64,000 bases of DNA from Polaromonas jejuensis NBRC 106434 (lineage in GTDB: Bacteria > Pseudomonadota > Gammaproteobacteria > Burkholderiales > Burkholderiaceae_C). How positions within the stretch are numbered: position 1 is the stretch's first letter; every line of letters begins with the position of its first letter. The DNA lies in contig NZ_BCYO01000011.1 of assembly GCF_001598235.1 (NCBI RefSeq), forward strand, positions 1 to 64,000, given 5' to 3'. The notes beneath the pieces were generated by a model. It was given only the letters and a program-made list of their open reading frames with translations. It did not search any database and was not told the DNA's origin. The position numbers were made by a program, and so were the translations under genes. This document shows, in pieces, positions 33,430-41,238 of the stretch.

Positions 33430-33735
33430 TCAACTCCATTTCTTGCCGAGTTCGTCAAGTGCGGCTCGCTTCAGATCGTCCGGGCTCATGACAACCCGAA
33501 ACTCGACATCGGCCTGAAACGTCAGAAACCACGGCTCTGCCAACGCTGGAGTCTTCGATGGATCCGGCAAATCGACGATGAGAATGGCTCCTCGCTGCCC
33601 ATTTTGCTCTGTGAAATAGACCGCTTCTGGCTTGGTGGCCTCCAGAATCCGACTCAACTTTGAAGCGGCCGTGCCATCTTTCACCGCCGCGTTGAATGGT
33701 TGGTGTGGGATTTTGACGTTAAGTAGCATTCGCAT
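33430..33735 (-). CDS. hypothetical protein, cassette-borne
   Basis: 101 residues, MRMLLNVKIPHQPFNAAVKD then TAASKLSRILEATKPEAVYF and RGAILIVDLPDPSKTPALAE. Alternating strands and helices with a GxxAxxxVDLxD element suggest a small alpha-beta barrel (ferredoxin-like) protein of the kind found with DUF3303-like or GYD proteins. I do not recognise a named family with certainty. Flanked by two attC-type sites, so probably a mobile gene cassette. Confidence 0.65.
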   Translation of the reverse strand: MRMLLNVKIPHQPFNAAVKDGTAASKLSRILEATKPEAVYFTEQNGQRGAILIVDLPDPSKTPALAEPWFLTFQADVEFRVVMSPDDLKRAALDELGKKWS

Positions 33736-33779
33736 GGCTATTCCTCTGCTTGATGTTTGCGTTGCTTGTGCGCTGCGGC

Positions 33780-33856
33780 GCCCAAGGTCTCGGTGAACGG
33801 CGGGCCGGACACCATGTGGGCCGATTACGGCCCATCCGCTCGACCTTCAGTTGGGC
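33780..33856 (-). repeat. degenerate attC-like site
   Basis: About 77 bp. On the minus strand GCCCAAC starts it, 11 bp after the GYD gene stop, and CTTGGGC ends it 45 bp before the next gene; GGTC and GACC pair inside. The terminal base of R' deviates from GTTRRRY. Location between two small co-directional genes is right for an attC, but the inner arms pair less well than at 33343-33407. Confidence 0.4.
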
Positions 33857-33866
33857 TTCCGGGCTG

Positions 33867-34160
33867 CTAGGCCAACTTGCCCAGAATGTCGTTCATTTCG
33901 TCCTTGTTAAAGGCGCGCAGGGTCTGCGTGCGAATATTGCCGGCGGCACCTATGGCCAGGGCAAAAGCGGTTGCCGACTCGTCGTTCTTTGCTTCAATAA
34001 TCGAAACCACGTCATAGGGCCCAAGTGTCCAGTAGATCTGGGTCATGCTGGCGCCGTACTTCTTGGCTGCGTCCTGGACGGCCGCCGCGCGTTTTGTGGT
34101 GTCCTTCACGCTGCGGATTCCCTGATCCGTAAAGTTGGAAAGTGCGATGTAAGTCCCCAT
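33867..34160 (-). CDS. GYD-domain protein
   Basis: 97 residues starting MGTYIALSNFTDQGIRSVKD with AGGAGG upstream. IYWTLGPYDVVSIIEAKNDE contains the Gly-Pro-Tyr-Asp variant of the GYD motif; the whole length matches the family (dimeric alpha-beta barrel). Function unknown. First gene of the small cassette-like array. Confidence 0.85.
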   Translation of the reverse strand: MGTYIALSNFTDQGIRSVKDTTKRAAAVQDAAKKYGASMTQIYWTLGPYDVVSIIEAKNDESATAFALAIGAAGNIRTQTLRAFNKDEMNDILGKLA

Positions 34161-34625
34161 GATGGGCCTCCTGTTGAGAAGCGGAACCTCAAACATTGAA
34201 CAGGCCAGCGGCGGTCCCGAAACGCTGGCCAGGTTCATGCACAGAACAAACAAAAGGTGTCACGGCGTGGTGCATCCGCGCCGCAAGGCCACGGCCATGT
34301 TGCTGCCCTTGATCAGGCACAGTCCCGGGGTTTGATACGTGGGCTTGGCGCCGGCACCTCATCCCTGACACGGTGCAGGAGATGGCCGACACATCGACGG
34401 CAACGCCCCAAACAGCAGAGACACACGCCAAGGCAGTTTCCAGTTCACCCGAACCGCCAAGTCTGATGCCTGTGAAATTCGCCTTCTGATTTGTAGCACC
34501 GGCATGCGCCGCCAACAAGAAGGACCGGCTATCCGGACATGGGCCTTACCAAGATTTACACCCATCCGGCTGGCCGCGGGCTTGGGGACATCACAAGGCG
34601 CGGTGGCCCATCCCCCCTGAAAAAC
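34161..34625. other. 465-bp stretch with no recognised gene
   Basis: Between the GYD gene and the thioredoxin gene. Minus-strand open frames exist but show no family resemblance, no good ribosome site and poor protein composition. No IS end, attC site or terminator was recognised. Confidence 0.5.
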
Positions 34626-35015
34626 TCAGGCCGTGCCCCAGTACTCAGGCGCCGCGTGCAGGGCTTGCAGAAGTAGTTGCACCGCAGGCCCATGCGGGGT
34701 GGCCTGCAGGCCGGCACGCTCCAGCGAGTCCAGCAGGCGCGACAGGGTTTGCGCCTGAGGCGTCAGGGGCCCGAAGAAGCGCGTGCCCTCGCCATCGGCA
34801 ATCAAGACCGTGGGAAAGGTTTCCACCTCCACATCGCCCACCAGATCCGCCTGGTCTTCAATGTCCAGCCAGACAAAGCAGAGCCGGGGGTAGCGCGCCG
34901 CCATCTGCACAAACACCTCCTCGTAGTCACGGCACAGGCCACACCAGTCGGCGCACAGGCAAATGACCCAGTGACTGGGAGGGGTTGTAAGAGGGGTGGC
35001 AGACGCAGGGGACAT
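34626..35015 (-). CDS. thioredoxin-fold protein
   Basis: 129 residues if started at MSPASATPLTTPPSHWVICL; the frame is open to 35084, so up to 152 residues are possible. The CXXC site is ADWCGLCRDYEEVF, a Gly-Leu variant of WCGPC, and VEVETFPTVLIADGEGTRFF contains the cis-Pro (FPT). It is likely a cytoplasmic thiol-disulfide protein, since no clear signal peptide is visible. Role unknown. Confidence 0.85.
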   Translation of the reverse strand: MSPASATPLTTPPSHWVICLCADWCGLCRDYEEVFVQMAARYPRLCFVWLDIEDQADLVGDVEVETFPTVLIADGEGTRFFGPLTPQAQTLSRLLDSLERAGLQATPHGPAVQLLLQALHAAPEYWGTA

Positions 35016-35139
35016 GGGAGCAGATTCACGGTGACCGGCGCCGGGACGGTAGCGGCCATCAGAGGCTCCCATTATGGCCAACATGGCCCAGGCAAGCTCG
35101 GCCGCAGGGTATCAGCGGCGGCTGACATCAGCCAGAATA

Positions 35140-35190
35140 GCTATATTTTTTATAGCGCATCCCGCAGACGTATATTGGGCCAGCGTGCTT
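35140..35190 (+). repeat. dispersed repeat copy overlapping the 3' end of the YihY gene
   Basis: Core GCTATATTTTTTATAGC at 35140-35156, then GCATCCCGCAGACG and TTGGGCCAGCG. The minus-strand YihY gene ends inside the core: its TAA stop is part of the repeat. Confidence 0.65.
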
Positions 35191-36364
35191 TTTTCCATAA
35201 ATTTTCCACTGAAGCGGCCTTGTCCAGCAACAACTGCTGCATCAGCGGCTCCAGCGGGGTCGCGTCCGGATCGGCCAGCAGCAGGTAACGGGACTCCGCC
35301 CCCCCCTGCGCCTCGTTGAGCTGGCCCACCCAGTCCAGCGCCACCAGCGTCTCCAGCACCGGCTCCAGCTGCAGCACATCCACCTGCAGCAGCACGGCCA
35401 GCTGGGAGGCGCTCACGCCCTTGCGTGAAGTGGCGAGCGCCTTGTCCAGCTGCTGCAGCACTTCAACCGCCAGCTGAAAATACCAGCCGTGGGCGCTGCC
35501 GCGGCGCGCCACGCCCGCCAGCAGACTGGGCAGGTAGGCGGCAATCACCGCGCCCATCAGTACGATGACCCAGGAGACGTAAATCCACACCAGCAGGATA
35601 GGCAAGGTGGCGAAAGCGCCATAGACCAGCGAATAGGTCGGCACCGCGCCCAGGTAAATGCTGATGACTTTCTTGCCAATCTCCAGCCCCGCGGCGACAA
35701 ACAGGCCGCCGGCCCAGGCGTGCGCCCACTTGACATAGGTGTTGGGCACGTAGCGGTACAGCGCCGCCATGCCGCCGGCCACCAGGAAAAACTGGAAGAT
35801 GTCGAGCAGAAAGCGCAGGCTGACCGGCATCACCCCGACCAGGCCGCTGGACGCCGACAGCACATAGGACGTCACCGCCAGGCTGGCCGCCAGCACCAGC
35901 GGCCCGAGCGTGATGGCCGCCCAGTAAATCAGCACGCGCTGCGCCAGCGGCCTTGGCGTCCTGACCCGCCAGATGCCGTTGAGGGTGCGGTCTATGGTCA
36001 GGATCAGGGCAATCGCCGTGACCAGCAGCACCGCCAGGCCGGCAACGCCCAGCTTGTTGGCCTGCCGGCTGAACTGGGTCAAATAGCCCAGCACCTGCCG
36101 CGCAATGTTGTCGGGGATCAGGCTTTGCACCAGCCAGGCCTGCAGCGCACCCTGCAGTTTCGAAAACATCGGAAAGGCCGTGAAGATGGCCAGCGCCACC
36201 GTAAAGAAAGGCACCAGGGCAATCGAGGTGGTGAAGGTCAGACTGCTGGCCGTCAGGCCCATGTGGTCTTCACGAAAGCGGTCGCGCAGGGTCAGCGCGG
36301 TGTGGCGCCAGGGAAAATGGGACAACTCGCTCAATAAGGCTTGCAGGGACTGCTGAAATTTCAT
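35150..36364 (-). CDS. YihY/BrkB-family inner membrane protein
   Basis: 404 residues from MKFQQSLQALLSELSHFPWR; the frame runs upstream to 36892 but this is antisense to other genes. About six hydrophobic helices and family motifs SSLTFTTSIALVPFFTVALA, TIDRTLNGIWRVR, and KWAHAWAGGLFVAAGLEIGK then TYSLVYGAFATLPILLVWIY. Once annotated as RNase BN, an assignment that did not hold up. C-terminal 120 residues are a soluble winged-helix-like tail. It is divergent from the DUF2069 gene; its last codon and stop come from a dispersed repeat. Confidence 0.9.
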   Translation of the reverse strand: MKFQQSLQALLSELSHFPWRHTALTLRDRFREDHMGLTASSLTFTTSIALVPFFTVALAIFTAFPMFSKLQGALQAWLVQSLIPDNIARQVLGYLTQFSRQANKLGVAGLAVLLVTAIALILTIDRTLNGIWRVRTPRPLAQRVLIYWAAITLGPLVLAASLAVTSYVLSASSGLVGVMPVSLRFLLDIFQFFLVAGGMAALYRYVPNTYVKWAHAWAGGLFVAAGLEIGKKVISIYLGAVPTYSLVYGAFATLPILLVWIYVSWVIVLMGAVIAAYLPSLLAGVARRGSAHGWYFQLAVEVLQQLDKALATSRKGVSASQLAVLLQVDVLQLEPVLETLVALDWVGQLNEAQGGAESRYLLLADPDATPLEPLMQQLLLDKAASVENLWKKARWPNIRLRDAL

Positions 36365-36388
36365 CCCCGGTATCATGCCATCGAGCAA

Positions 36389-36781
36389 ATGATGAACATG
36401 AACAAAGCAAACCAGATTGAAATGACGCGCTGGCTGGCGCTGGGCAGCCTCGCCGGGCTGATTGTGCTGGGCCTGGCCTGGGAAATGTGGCTGGCGCCCA
36501 TCCGGCCGGGCGGCTCCTTGCTGGCCCTCAAGGTGCTGCCCCTGTGTGTTCCGCTGGCCGGCATCCTGAAAAACCGCATGTACACCTACCGCTGGGTCAG
36601 CCTGATGGTGTGGCTGTATTTCACCGAAGGCGCAACCCGGGCCTGGAGTGAGCGCGCGCCGGGCAACTACCTCGCCATGGTGGAGGTGCTGCTGTGCCTG
36701 CTGCTCTTCACCGCCTGCGCGCTGCATGTGCGCGTGCGGCTGAAAAATACGCCCATCGCCGCCACCGGAGACGCCGCATGA
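36389..36781 (+). CDS. DUF2069 membrane protein
   Basis: 130 residues with start at MMNMNKANQIEMTRWLALGS (one of three nearby Met codons). Four hydrophobic helices: LIVLGLAWEMWLAP, LPLCVPLAGIL, WVSLMVWLYFTEGA and MVEVLLCLLLFTACAL, with the conserved YTYRW and YFTEG elements of the family. Function unknown. Its stop overlaps the start of the FAD-linked oxidase (ATGA), so the two are cotranslated. Confidence 0.85.
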   Translation: MMNMNKANQIEMTRWLALGSLAGLIVLGLAWEMWLAPIRPGGSLLALKVLPLCVPLAGILKNRMYTYRWVSLMVWLYFTEGATRAWSERAPGNYLAMVEVLLCLLLFTACALHVRVRLKNTPIAATGDAA

Positions 36782-38208
36782 GCACGACCGACAACGAATT
36801 GATCGAAGCCCTGCGGCGCATCGCGGGCCCATCCCATGTGCTTTGCGACGGCGACCTGGCGGCCTGGGAGCAGGACTGGCGCAAACGCGCACGCGGCAAG
36901 GCGCTGGCGGTCGCGAGGCCAGCCAGCACCGCGGAGGTGGCGGCCATCGTCAAGGCCTGCGCGGCCGCCGGTGTCAGCATCGTCACCCAGGGCGGCAACA
37001 CCGGGCTGGTGGGCGGCTCCACACCCGATGCCTCGGGCCGGCAGCTGGTGCTCAGCCTGCAGCGCATGACGGCCGTGCGCCAGCTGGATCCCGAAAACCT
37101 CACCGTCACCGTCGAGGCCGGCTGTGTTTTGCAGAACCTGCAGGACACCGCCGAAAAGGCGGGCTTGCTGTTCCCGCTGAGCCTGGCCGCGGAAGGCAGC
37201 TGCACCATTGGCGGCAACCTGGCAACCAACGCCGGCGGCACTCAGGTGGTGCGCTACGGCAATGCGCGCGACTTGTGCCTGGGTCTGGAAGTGGTCACCG
37301 CGCAGGGCGAGGTCTGGAATGGCCTGTCTGGCCTGCGCAAGGACAACACCGGCTACGACCTGCGCAACCTCTTCATCGGCAGCGAAGGCACGCTGGGCGT
37401 CATCACCGCTGCCACGCTCAAGCTTTATCCCCGGCCGGCGGCGCAGCTGACTGCCTGGGCTGCCGTGCCCTCGCTGGAGCAAGCCGTGGCCCTGCTCGGC
37501 CTTGCGCACCGGCATCTGGGCGCCGGGCTCACGGGCTTTGAGGTCATGGGCCAGTTTGCCCTGAGCCTGGTGGCCAGGCACTTCCCGCAGATGCGCGTGC
37601 CTTTCTTGGATGCCGACAGCACGCCTTACTGCGTGCTGCTGGAAAATTCCGACAGCGAATCCGAGGACCATGCGCGCGCGCGCTTCGAAGCCTTGCTGGA
37701 AACCGCGTTCGAGAACGGCTGCGTGAGCGATGCCGTGGTTGCCGAGAACCTCACGCAGGCGCACCAGCTCTGGCACATCCGCGAAAGCATTCCGCTGGCC
37801 CAGGCCGAAGAGGGCCTGAACATCAAGCATGACATCTCCATCCCGGTATCGCGCATTCCCGAGTTCGTGCGCAGCACCGATGCCCTGCTGAAACAGGCGA
37901 TTCCCGGCGTGCGCCTGGTCAATTTCGGCCACCTGGGCGACGGCAACCTGCACTACAACGTGCAAGCACCGGCCGATGGCGATGCCAAGGCCTTTCTGCG
38001 CGATCAGGAAGAGCGTGTCAACAGCCTGGTCTACGACGCGGTGCAGCGGTTTGACGGCTCGATCTCGGCCGAGCACGGTGTCGGCAGCCTCAAGCTGGAG
38101 AAGCTGGAAAAGCACAAATCCCCGGTGGCGCTGGACCTGATGCGGTCCATCAAGCAGGCGCTGGACCCGCAGAATCTGATGAATCCGGGTCGAGTGCTGC
38201 GGGCGTAG
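36778..38208 (+). CDS. FAD-linked oxidase of the GlcD/D-2-hydroxyglutarate dehydrogenase family
   Basis: 476 residues from MSTTDNELIEALRRIAGPSH. The VAO-type FAD domain has RPASTAEVAAIVKACAAAGV, VTQGGNTGLVGGSTPDASGR, and CTIGGNLATNAGGTQVVRYG; the C-terminal substrate domain has VNFGHLGDGNLHYNVQAP (metal ligands His) and SAEHGVGSLKLEKLEKHKSP. It oxidises a D-2-hydroxy acid such as D-lactate, glycolate or D-2-hydroxyglutarate. No GlcE/GlcF partners follow. Its last 59 bp overlap the convergent CapA-like gene. Confidence 0.92.
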   Translation: MSTTDNELIEALRRIAGPSHVLCDGDLAAWEQDWRKRARGKALAVARPASTAEVAAIVKACAAAGVSIVTQGGNTGLVGGSTPDASGRQLVLSLQRMTAVRQLDPENLTVTVEAGCVLQNLQDTAEKAGLLFPLSLAAEGSCTIGGNLATNAGGTQVVRYGNARDLCLGLEVVTAQGEVWNGLSGLRKDNTGYDLRNLFIGSEGTLGVITAATLKLYPRPAAQLTAWAAVPSLEQAVALLGLAHRHLGAGLTGFEVMGQFALSLVARHFPQMRVPFLDADSTPYCVLLENSDSESEDHARARFEALLETAFENGCVSDAVVAENLTQAHQLWHIRESIPLAQAEEGLNIKHDISIPVSRIPEFVRSTDALLKQAIPGVRLVNFGHLGDGNLHYNVQAPADGDAKAFLRDQEERVNSLVYDAVQRFDGSISAEHGVGSLKLEKLEKHKSPVALDLMRSIKQALDPQNLMNPGRVLRA

Positions 38209-39205
38209 GTTTGCCGTCCCTGCCTGGCTCCCACACCAGGCGCTCGCCGCTCTCCCTGAAGTGCGTCCCGAACTCTTCGGACAGGTCCCGCATGCGGCGG
38301 CACAGCTGGGCACGCACGGGCTCCTGGGCCAGGTGGACTTCGGCAAGCGTCAATAGCACGGGCAAGAGCTCGAGCCGAAGCAGCCGGCCGGCTTCGAGCG
38401 TGACCAGGAACAGGAAGGACCAGTCATTGTGCAGCCAGGGGTCAACGGCATAGTCGTCGATGAAGTCGCCCGTGTCATAAAGAATCGGCTTGCCCTTATA
38501 GATCTCGACCCCGTGAAACAGGTGGGCGCTATGCCCGAAATACACGTCCGCGCCCAGCTCAATCGCCGCGTGTGCAAAGTCGCGGAAATGGCGCGGTGGA
38601 TACAGGGTCATGTTCGGCCCCCAATGGTTCGAGAGCACGACGATGTCGGCGCCGGCGGAGCGCGCCGCCTGGATGCCGGCACCGATCTGCGCCAGGGTGT
38701 CGGCGTCGGTCGAGACCGGCAGATAGTAGGTGCCCGGATGCGTGGCGGTGGCCGCAAACGCCGCTTCGTTGTCCGTCAGCGCGATGAGCGCGATGCGGGT
38801 TCCGTCCGCGTGAATGAAGGCCGGGCGCCTGGCCTCGTCCAGGTCGTGCCCGGCGCCGGCATGCGCAATACCGGCGCGGTCCAGGTAATACAGGGTATCG
38901 AGCAGGCCCGCCTCGTTAAAGTCGAGCACGTGGTTATTGGCGAGCGATACGGCGTCGATCCGCGCGGCACGCAATACCTTGACGACCGCCGGGCCGGCGC
39001 GAAAGTGGAACACTTTTTTTGTGCGCGTCCACGGTGTGGCGTGGGTCGTGATGGCGCATTCCAGGTTGATGATGCGGGCGTCGGCCGCCGCCATGACGGG
39101 CAGCACATCGCCCCAGGGTTTTGCCGCCGGCTTTCGCCGCACGGCGTGGTTGACGAGCCGTCCCAGCATCACGTCGCCCGCCAAGGCCAAAGTGGTCACG
39201 TTCAC
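38150..39205 (-). CDS. CapA/PgsA-family metallophosphatase-like protein
   Basis: 351 residues. LALAGDVMLGRLVNHAVRRK is the GDxMLG start of the family, INLECAITTHATPW carries the NLE motif, then VSLANNHVLDFNEAGLLDTL (NNH), VVLSNHWGPNMTLYPP (HW) and DVYFGHSAHLFHGVEIYKGK (GHSAH) complete the metal-site set. No signal peptide is obvious. CapA proteins are linked to poly-gamma-glutamate export; stand-alone homologues are mostly of unknown function. Confidence 0.9.
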   Translation of the reverse strand: MNVTTLALAGDVMLGRLVNHAVRRKPAAKPWGDVLPVMAAADARIINLECAITTHATPWTRTKKVFHFRAGPAVVKVLRAARIDAVSLANNHVLDFNEAGLLDTLYYLDRAGIAHAGAGHDLDEARRPAFIHADGTRIALIALTDNEAAFAATATHPGTYYLPVSTDADTLAQIGAGIQAARSAGADIVVLSNHWGPNMTLYPPRHFRDFAHAAIELGADVYFGHSAHLFHGVEIYKGKPILYDTGDFIDDYAVDPWLHNDWSFLFLVTLEAGRLLRLELLPVLLTLAEVHLAQEPVRAQLCRRMRDLSEEFGTHFRESGERLVWEPGRDGKPTPAALDPDSSDSAGPAPA

Positions 39206-39273
39206 CTCCTGGCTGATCCAGCACCTGCGGCAGGCAAGGGCCAGCGCAGCTGCTTACTCTTACTTTAAGGCGT

Positions 39274-39576
39274 TTAAGGCACTCCGCCCTTGCTTCGAAA
39301 GAAGTCCGCCACGGTGCCGTGGTCGTCGGGCAGCGCCTGATCAACGAAGAACAGCACCAGATCCCGGCCAAGGTTCAAATCGCGCTTGTGCGGAACGGCA
39401 ATGCAGCGATCGGATGTTTAGAGGTCCTCCGGGACGGCCTCGTCAAGTTCAAGGGTGTCCGACCCGCAGTCAATCACGCCCGTATCGGGACGAATGAAGG
39501 CACGGCTGTCGACCGGGGTACCGAAGCTGACGAAATCAAAGGCATCACGCAGATCAGCGCATTTGATGGCGACCAC
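39274..39576 (-). pseudogene. UPF0158-family gene with internal stop
   Basis: Read from a GTG at 39576 with GGGAG before it: VVAIKCADLRDAFDFVSFGT then AFIRPDTGVIDCGSD, ending in EDL and an in-frame TAA (39420-39418). The same frame then continues TSDRCIAVPHKRDLNLGRDL and LVLFFVDQALPDDHGTVADF to a stop at 39274. This matches UPF0158 order (acid-rich EELPEDL, YVAVPHK.DL.LG..L, FV...LPDD). One nonsense codon and a missing C-terminal third make it a pseudogene. It fills most of the 404-bp gap between the CapA and hydrolase genes. Confidence 0.65.
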
Positions 39577-39609
39577 GGCTCCCGAATAAAAATGCTGGAT
39601 CCGAACTTT

Positions 39610-40458
39610 TTACCGTGGAACAGAATTCATGGCGCCCGCCGGGAGGTGCTGCGCCAGGAAGCACCCCAACGCCTCGCGCCATGCCTCACGCGTGAACAGA
39701 AAGCCGTCGTTATGGCCGCCGGCCAGCTCCAGAAACACTTTCGGCTCCCTGGCGGCGGCAAACAGCCGCTCGCCGTGGCGAAACGGCACGATGTCGTCCT
39801 GGCGGCTGTGGGCGATGAGCACCGGGCTCGAAACGCGCCCGAGGGCCTCCAGCGCGTCGTAGCGGTAGCGCGCCAGCCACCGCGCCGGCAGCCAGGGGTA
39901 GAGCTCCGCCGCCAGCTCGGGCACCGAGACGAAGCTCGAGGCGAGCACCAGCGCCCCGGGGCGCTCGGCCGCAGCGAGCCGGGCGACGACGGCGCCGCCC
40001 AGGGACTCGCCCACCAGCACGATGCGCTCGGGCGGGACTCCCCGCTGCGCCACGAGGTAGCGCCAGGCGGCGCGGGCATCGGCGTAGGTGCCCTCCTCGC
40101 TCGGCTTGCCTTCGCTGCGGCCGTAGCCGCGGTATTCGAACAGCAGCAGCGAGTATCCGAGGTGGTGGAACATGATGGCGTAGTCCAGCCGGTGGGAGAT
40201 GTTGCCGGCGTTGCCGTGGGCGAGCAGCACCACGCCGCGCGCCGCCGGCGCGGGGACATACCAGGCCTCGATCCGGACCGCGTCTTCCGTCGTCAGCCAC
40301 ACCGCCTCATAGGCTAGCCCGGCGTCCTGGGGCGTATGCAGAATCTCCCGACCCGCGTCGGGGAAATAGATGAGGTGCCCCTGCAGCACGAACACGATGG
40401 CCAACAGCGCGGCATACGCCGCGCCGCCCACGGTCAACACTTTTAGCAGGACATCCAT
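39610..40458 (-). CDS. membrane-anchored alpha/beta hydrolase (BEM46-like)
   Basis: 282 residues. An N-terminal helix (KVLTVGGAAYAALLAIVFVL) anchors it in the membrane. GVVLLAHGNAGNISHRLDYA and YRGYGRSEGKPSEEGTYADA precede the nucleophile GESLGGAVVARLA; acid in HSRQDDIVPFRHGERLFAAA and His in LAGGHNDGF. Typical of the YfhR/BEM46 peptidase-S9-like family of unknown substrate. Separated by 7 bp from the small membrane protein gene upstream. Confidence 0.87.
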   Translation of the reverse strand: MDVLLKVLTVGGAAYAALLAIVFVLQGHLIYFPDAGREILHTPQDAGLAYEAVWLTTEDAVRIEAWYVPAPAARGVVLLAHGNAGNISHRLDYAIMFHHLGYSLLLFEYRGYGRSEGKPSEEGTYADARAAWRYLVAQRGVPPERIVLVGESLGGAVVARLAAAERPGALVLASSFVSVPELAAELYPWLPARWLARYRYDALEALGRVSSPVLIAHSRQDDIVPFRHGERLFAAAREPKVFLELAGGHNDGFLFTREAWREALGCFLAQHLPAGAMNSVPR

Positions 40459-40465
40459 CCCTGCC

Positions 40466-40813
40466 TCAAGGGTGCCGGCGGCGCAAGTGCGAGACGGTCA
40501 GACCGATGGCCACGCCTGCCAGCAGGCCCAAACCGCCGCTCAGCAGCGCTTCGCTCATGAACGGTTGAGACGTAGACGGTGATTCGGGCAAGGCAGATGG
40601 CAACAGCGCTCTCCACTCGGTAGCCGTGATCTGTGTCATTTTCGATGCATCGCTCAAGCCGAAGACGCAGATCTCACCGCCTGGCAGTTTGCAGAAGCGC
40701 TCGGTAGGACAGCTGGTAAGCATGTCCTGGGGAGCACCCTCAGCGCACTTCGCGCCCGCGCTGCGCAGGACCTCCAAAGTAGCCTCGGGATGCTTGGTGA
40801 GTTGCTCGGGCAT
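40466..40813 (-). CDS. small hypothetical membrane protein
   Basis: 115 residues from MPEQLTKHPEATLEVLRSAG; five codons longer if a GTG at 40828 is used. Contains four cysteines (CAEGAPQDMLTSCPTERFCK, GEICVFG) and a C-terminal hydrophobic helix with basic end (LGLLAGVAIGLTVSHLRRRH). No family recognised. Seven bases before the hydrolase gene, so possibly cotranscribed. Confidence 0.6.
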   Translation of the reverse strand: MPEQLTKHPEATLEVLRSAGAKCAEGAPQDMLTSCPTERFCKLPGGEICVFGLSDASKMTQITATEWRALLPSALPESPSTSQPFMSEALLSGGLGLLAGVAIGLTVSHLRRRHP

Positions 40814-40897
40814 GGCGGGCTCCAGCACAACATGTGCGCGACGCCGTAGGGTAGTGGTCAGTTTCTTGCCGTTGAGGGAAAGTCAGTATACGGAGTG

Positions 40898-41180
40898 TTA
40901 GGCCGCTGCGCCTCTCGACTCATAGTAGTCGTTGATTGCATGCGCCTCCAGCTCAATCTTCACCAAGGCCCCGCGCGCAATATCTTCCTCAACCATGGGC
41001 CGCGGCATGAGGCCCCAGCCCAGTCCCGCACACAAAAACGCGTGCTTGGCGCCGAGGTCAGCCAGGTCAAAGGCGCATGGTCCGGTCCGGCGCGATCGCA
41101 TTGGGTGCCATATGGCAACGCCCCGGTGGCCGATTTGCCGGCGCGCAGTATGGTCGGTGGGTTGCACTTCATCGCCCACC
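40898..41180 (-). pseudogene. 3' fragment of a LysR-family regulator gene
   Basis: The frame ends LADLGAKHAFLCAGLGWGLM then PRPMVEEDIARGALVKIELE, which is the end of a LysR effector domain (LGRKHAFLLAGLGWG.MP..MVE.DLA.GRLV.I). Before it the sequence is only partly recognisable and no winged helix is present upstream; the patatin gene starts at 41239 on the other strand. A dead remnant in the 425-bp gap. Its stop overlaps a GCCTAAC heptamer. Confidence 0.6.
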
Positions 41181-41238
41181 TTACGCTCCCCTACGGCCGT
41201 GTGCTTCATGACCACCTTGTGTGCTAAAAAGATCAACC

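Noticed and set aside
34189-34518. 109-codon minus-strand frame in the gap after the GYD gene
   Set aside because: No family resemblance, no ribosome site, low-complexity composition; treated as non-coding.
36365-36892. Extension of the YihY protein to 580 residues
   Set aside because: The added 176 residues are antisense to the DUF2069 gene and FAD oxidase start, are Gln/His/Gly-rich and unlike the family; the Met at 36364 starts the conserved region.
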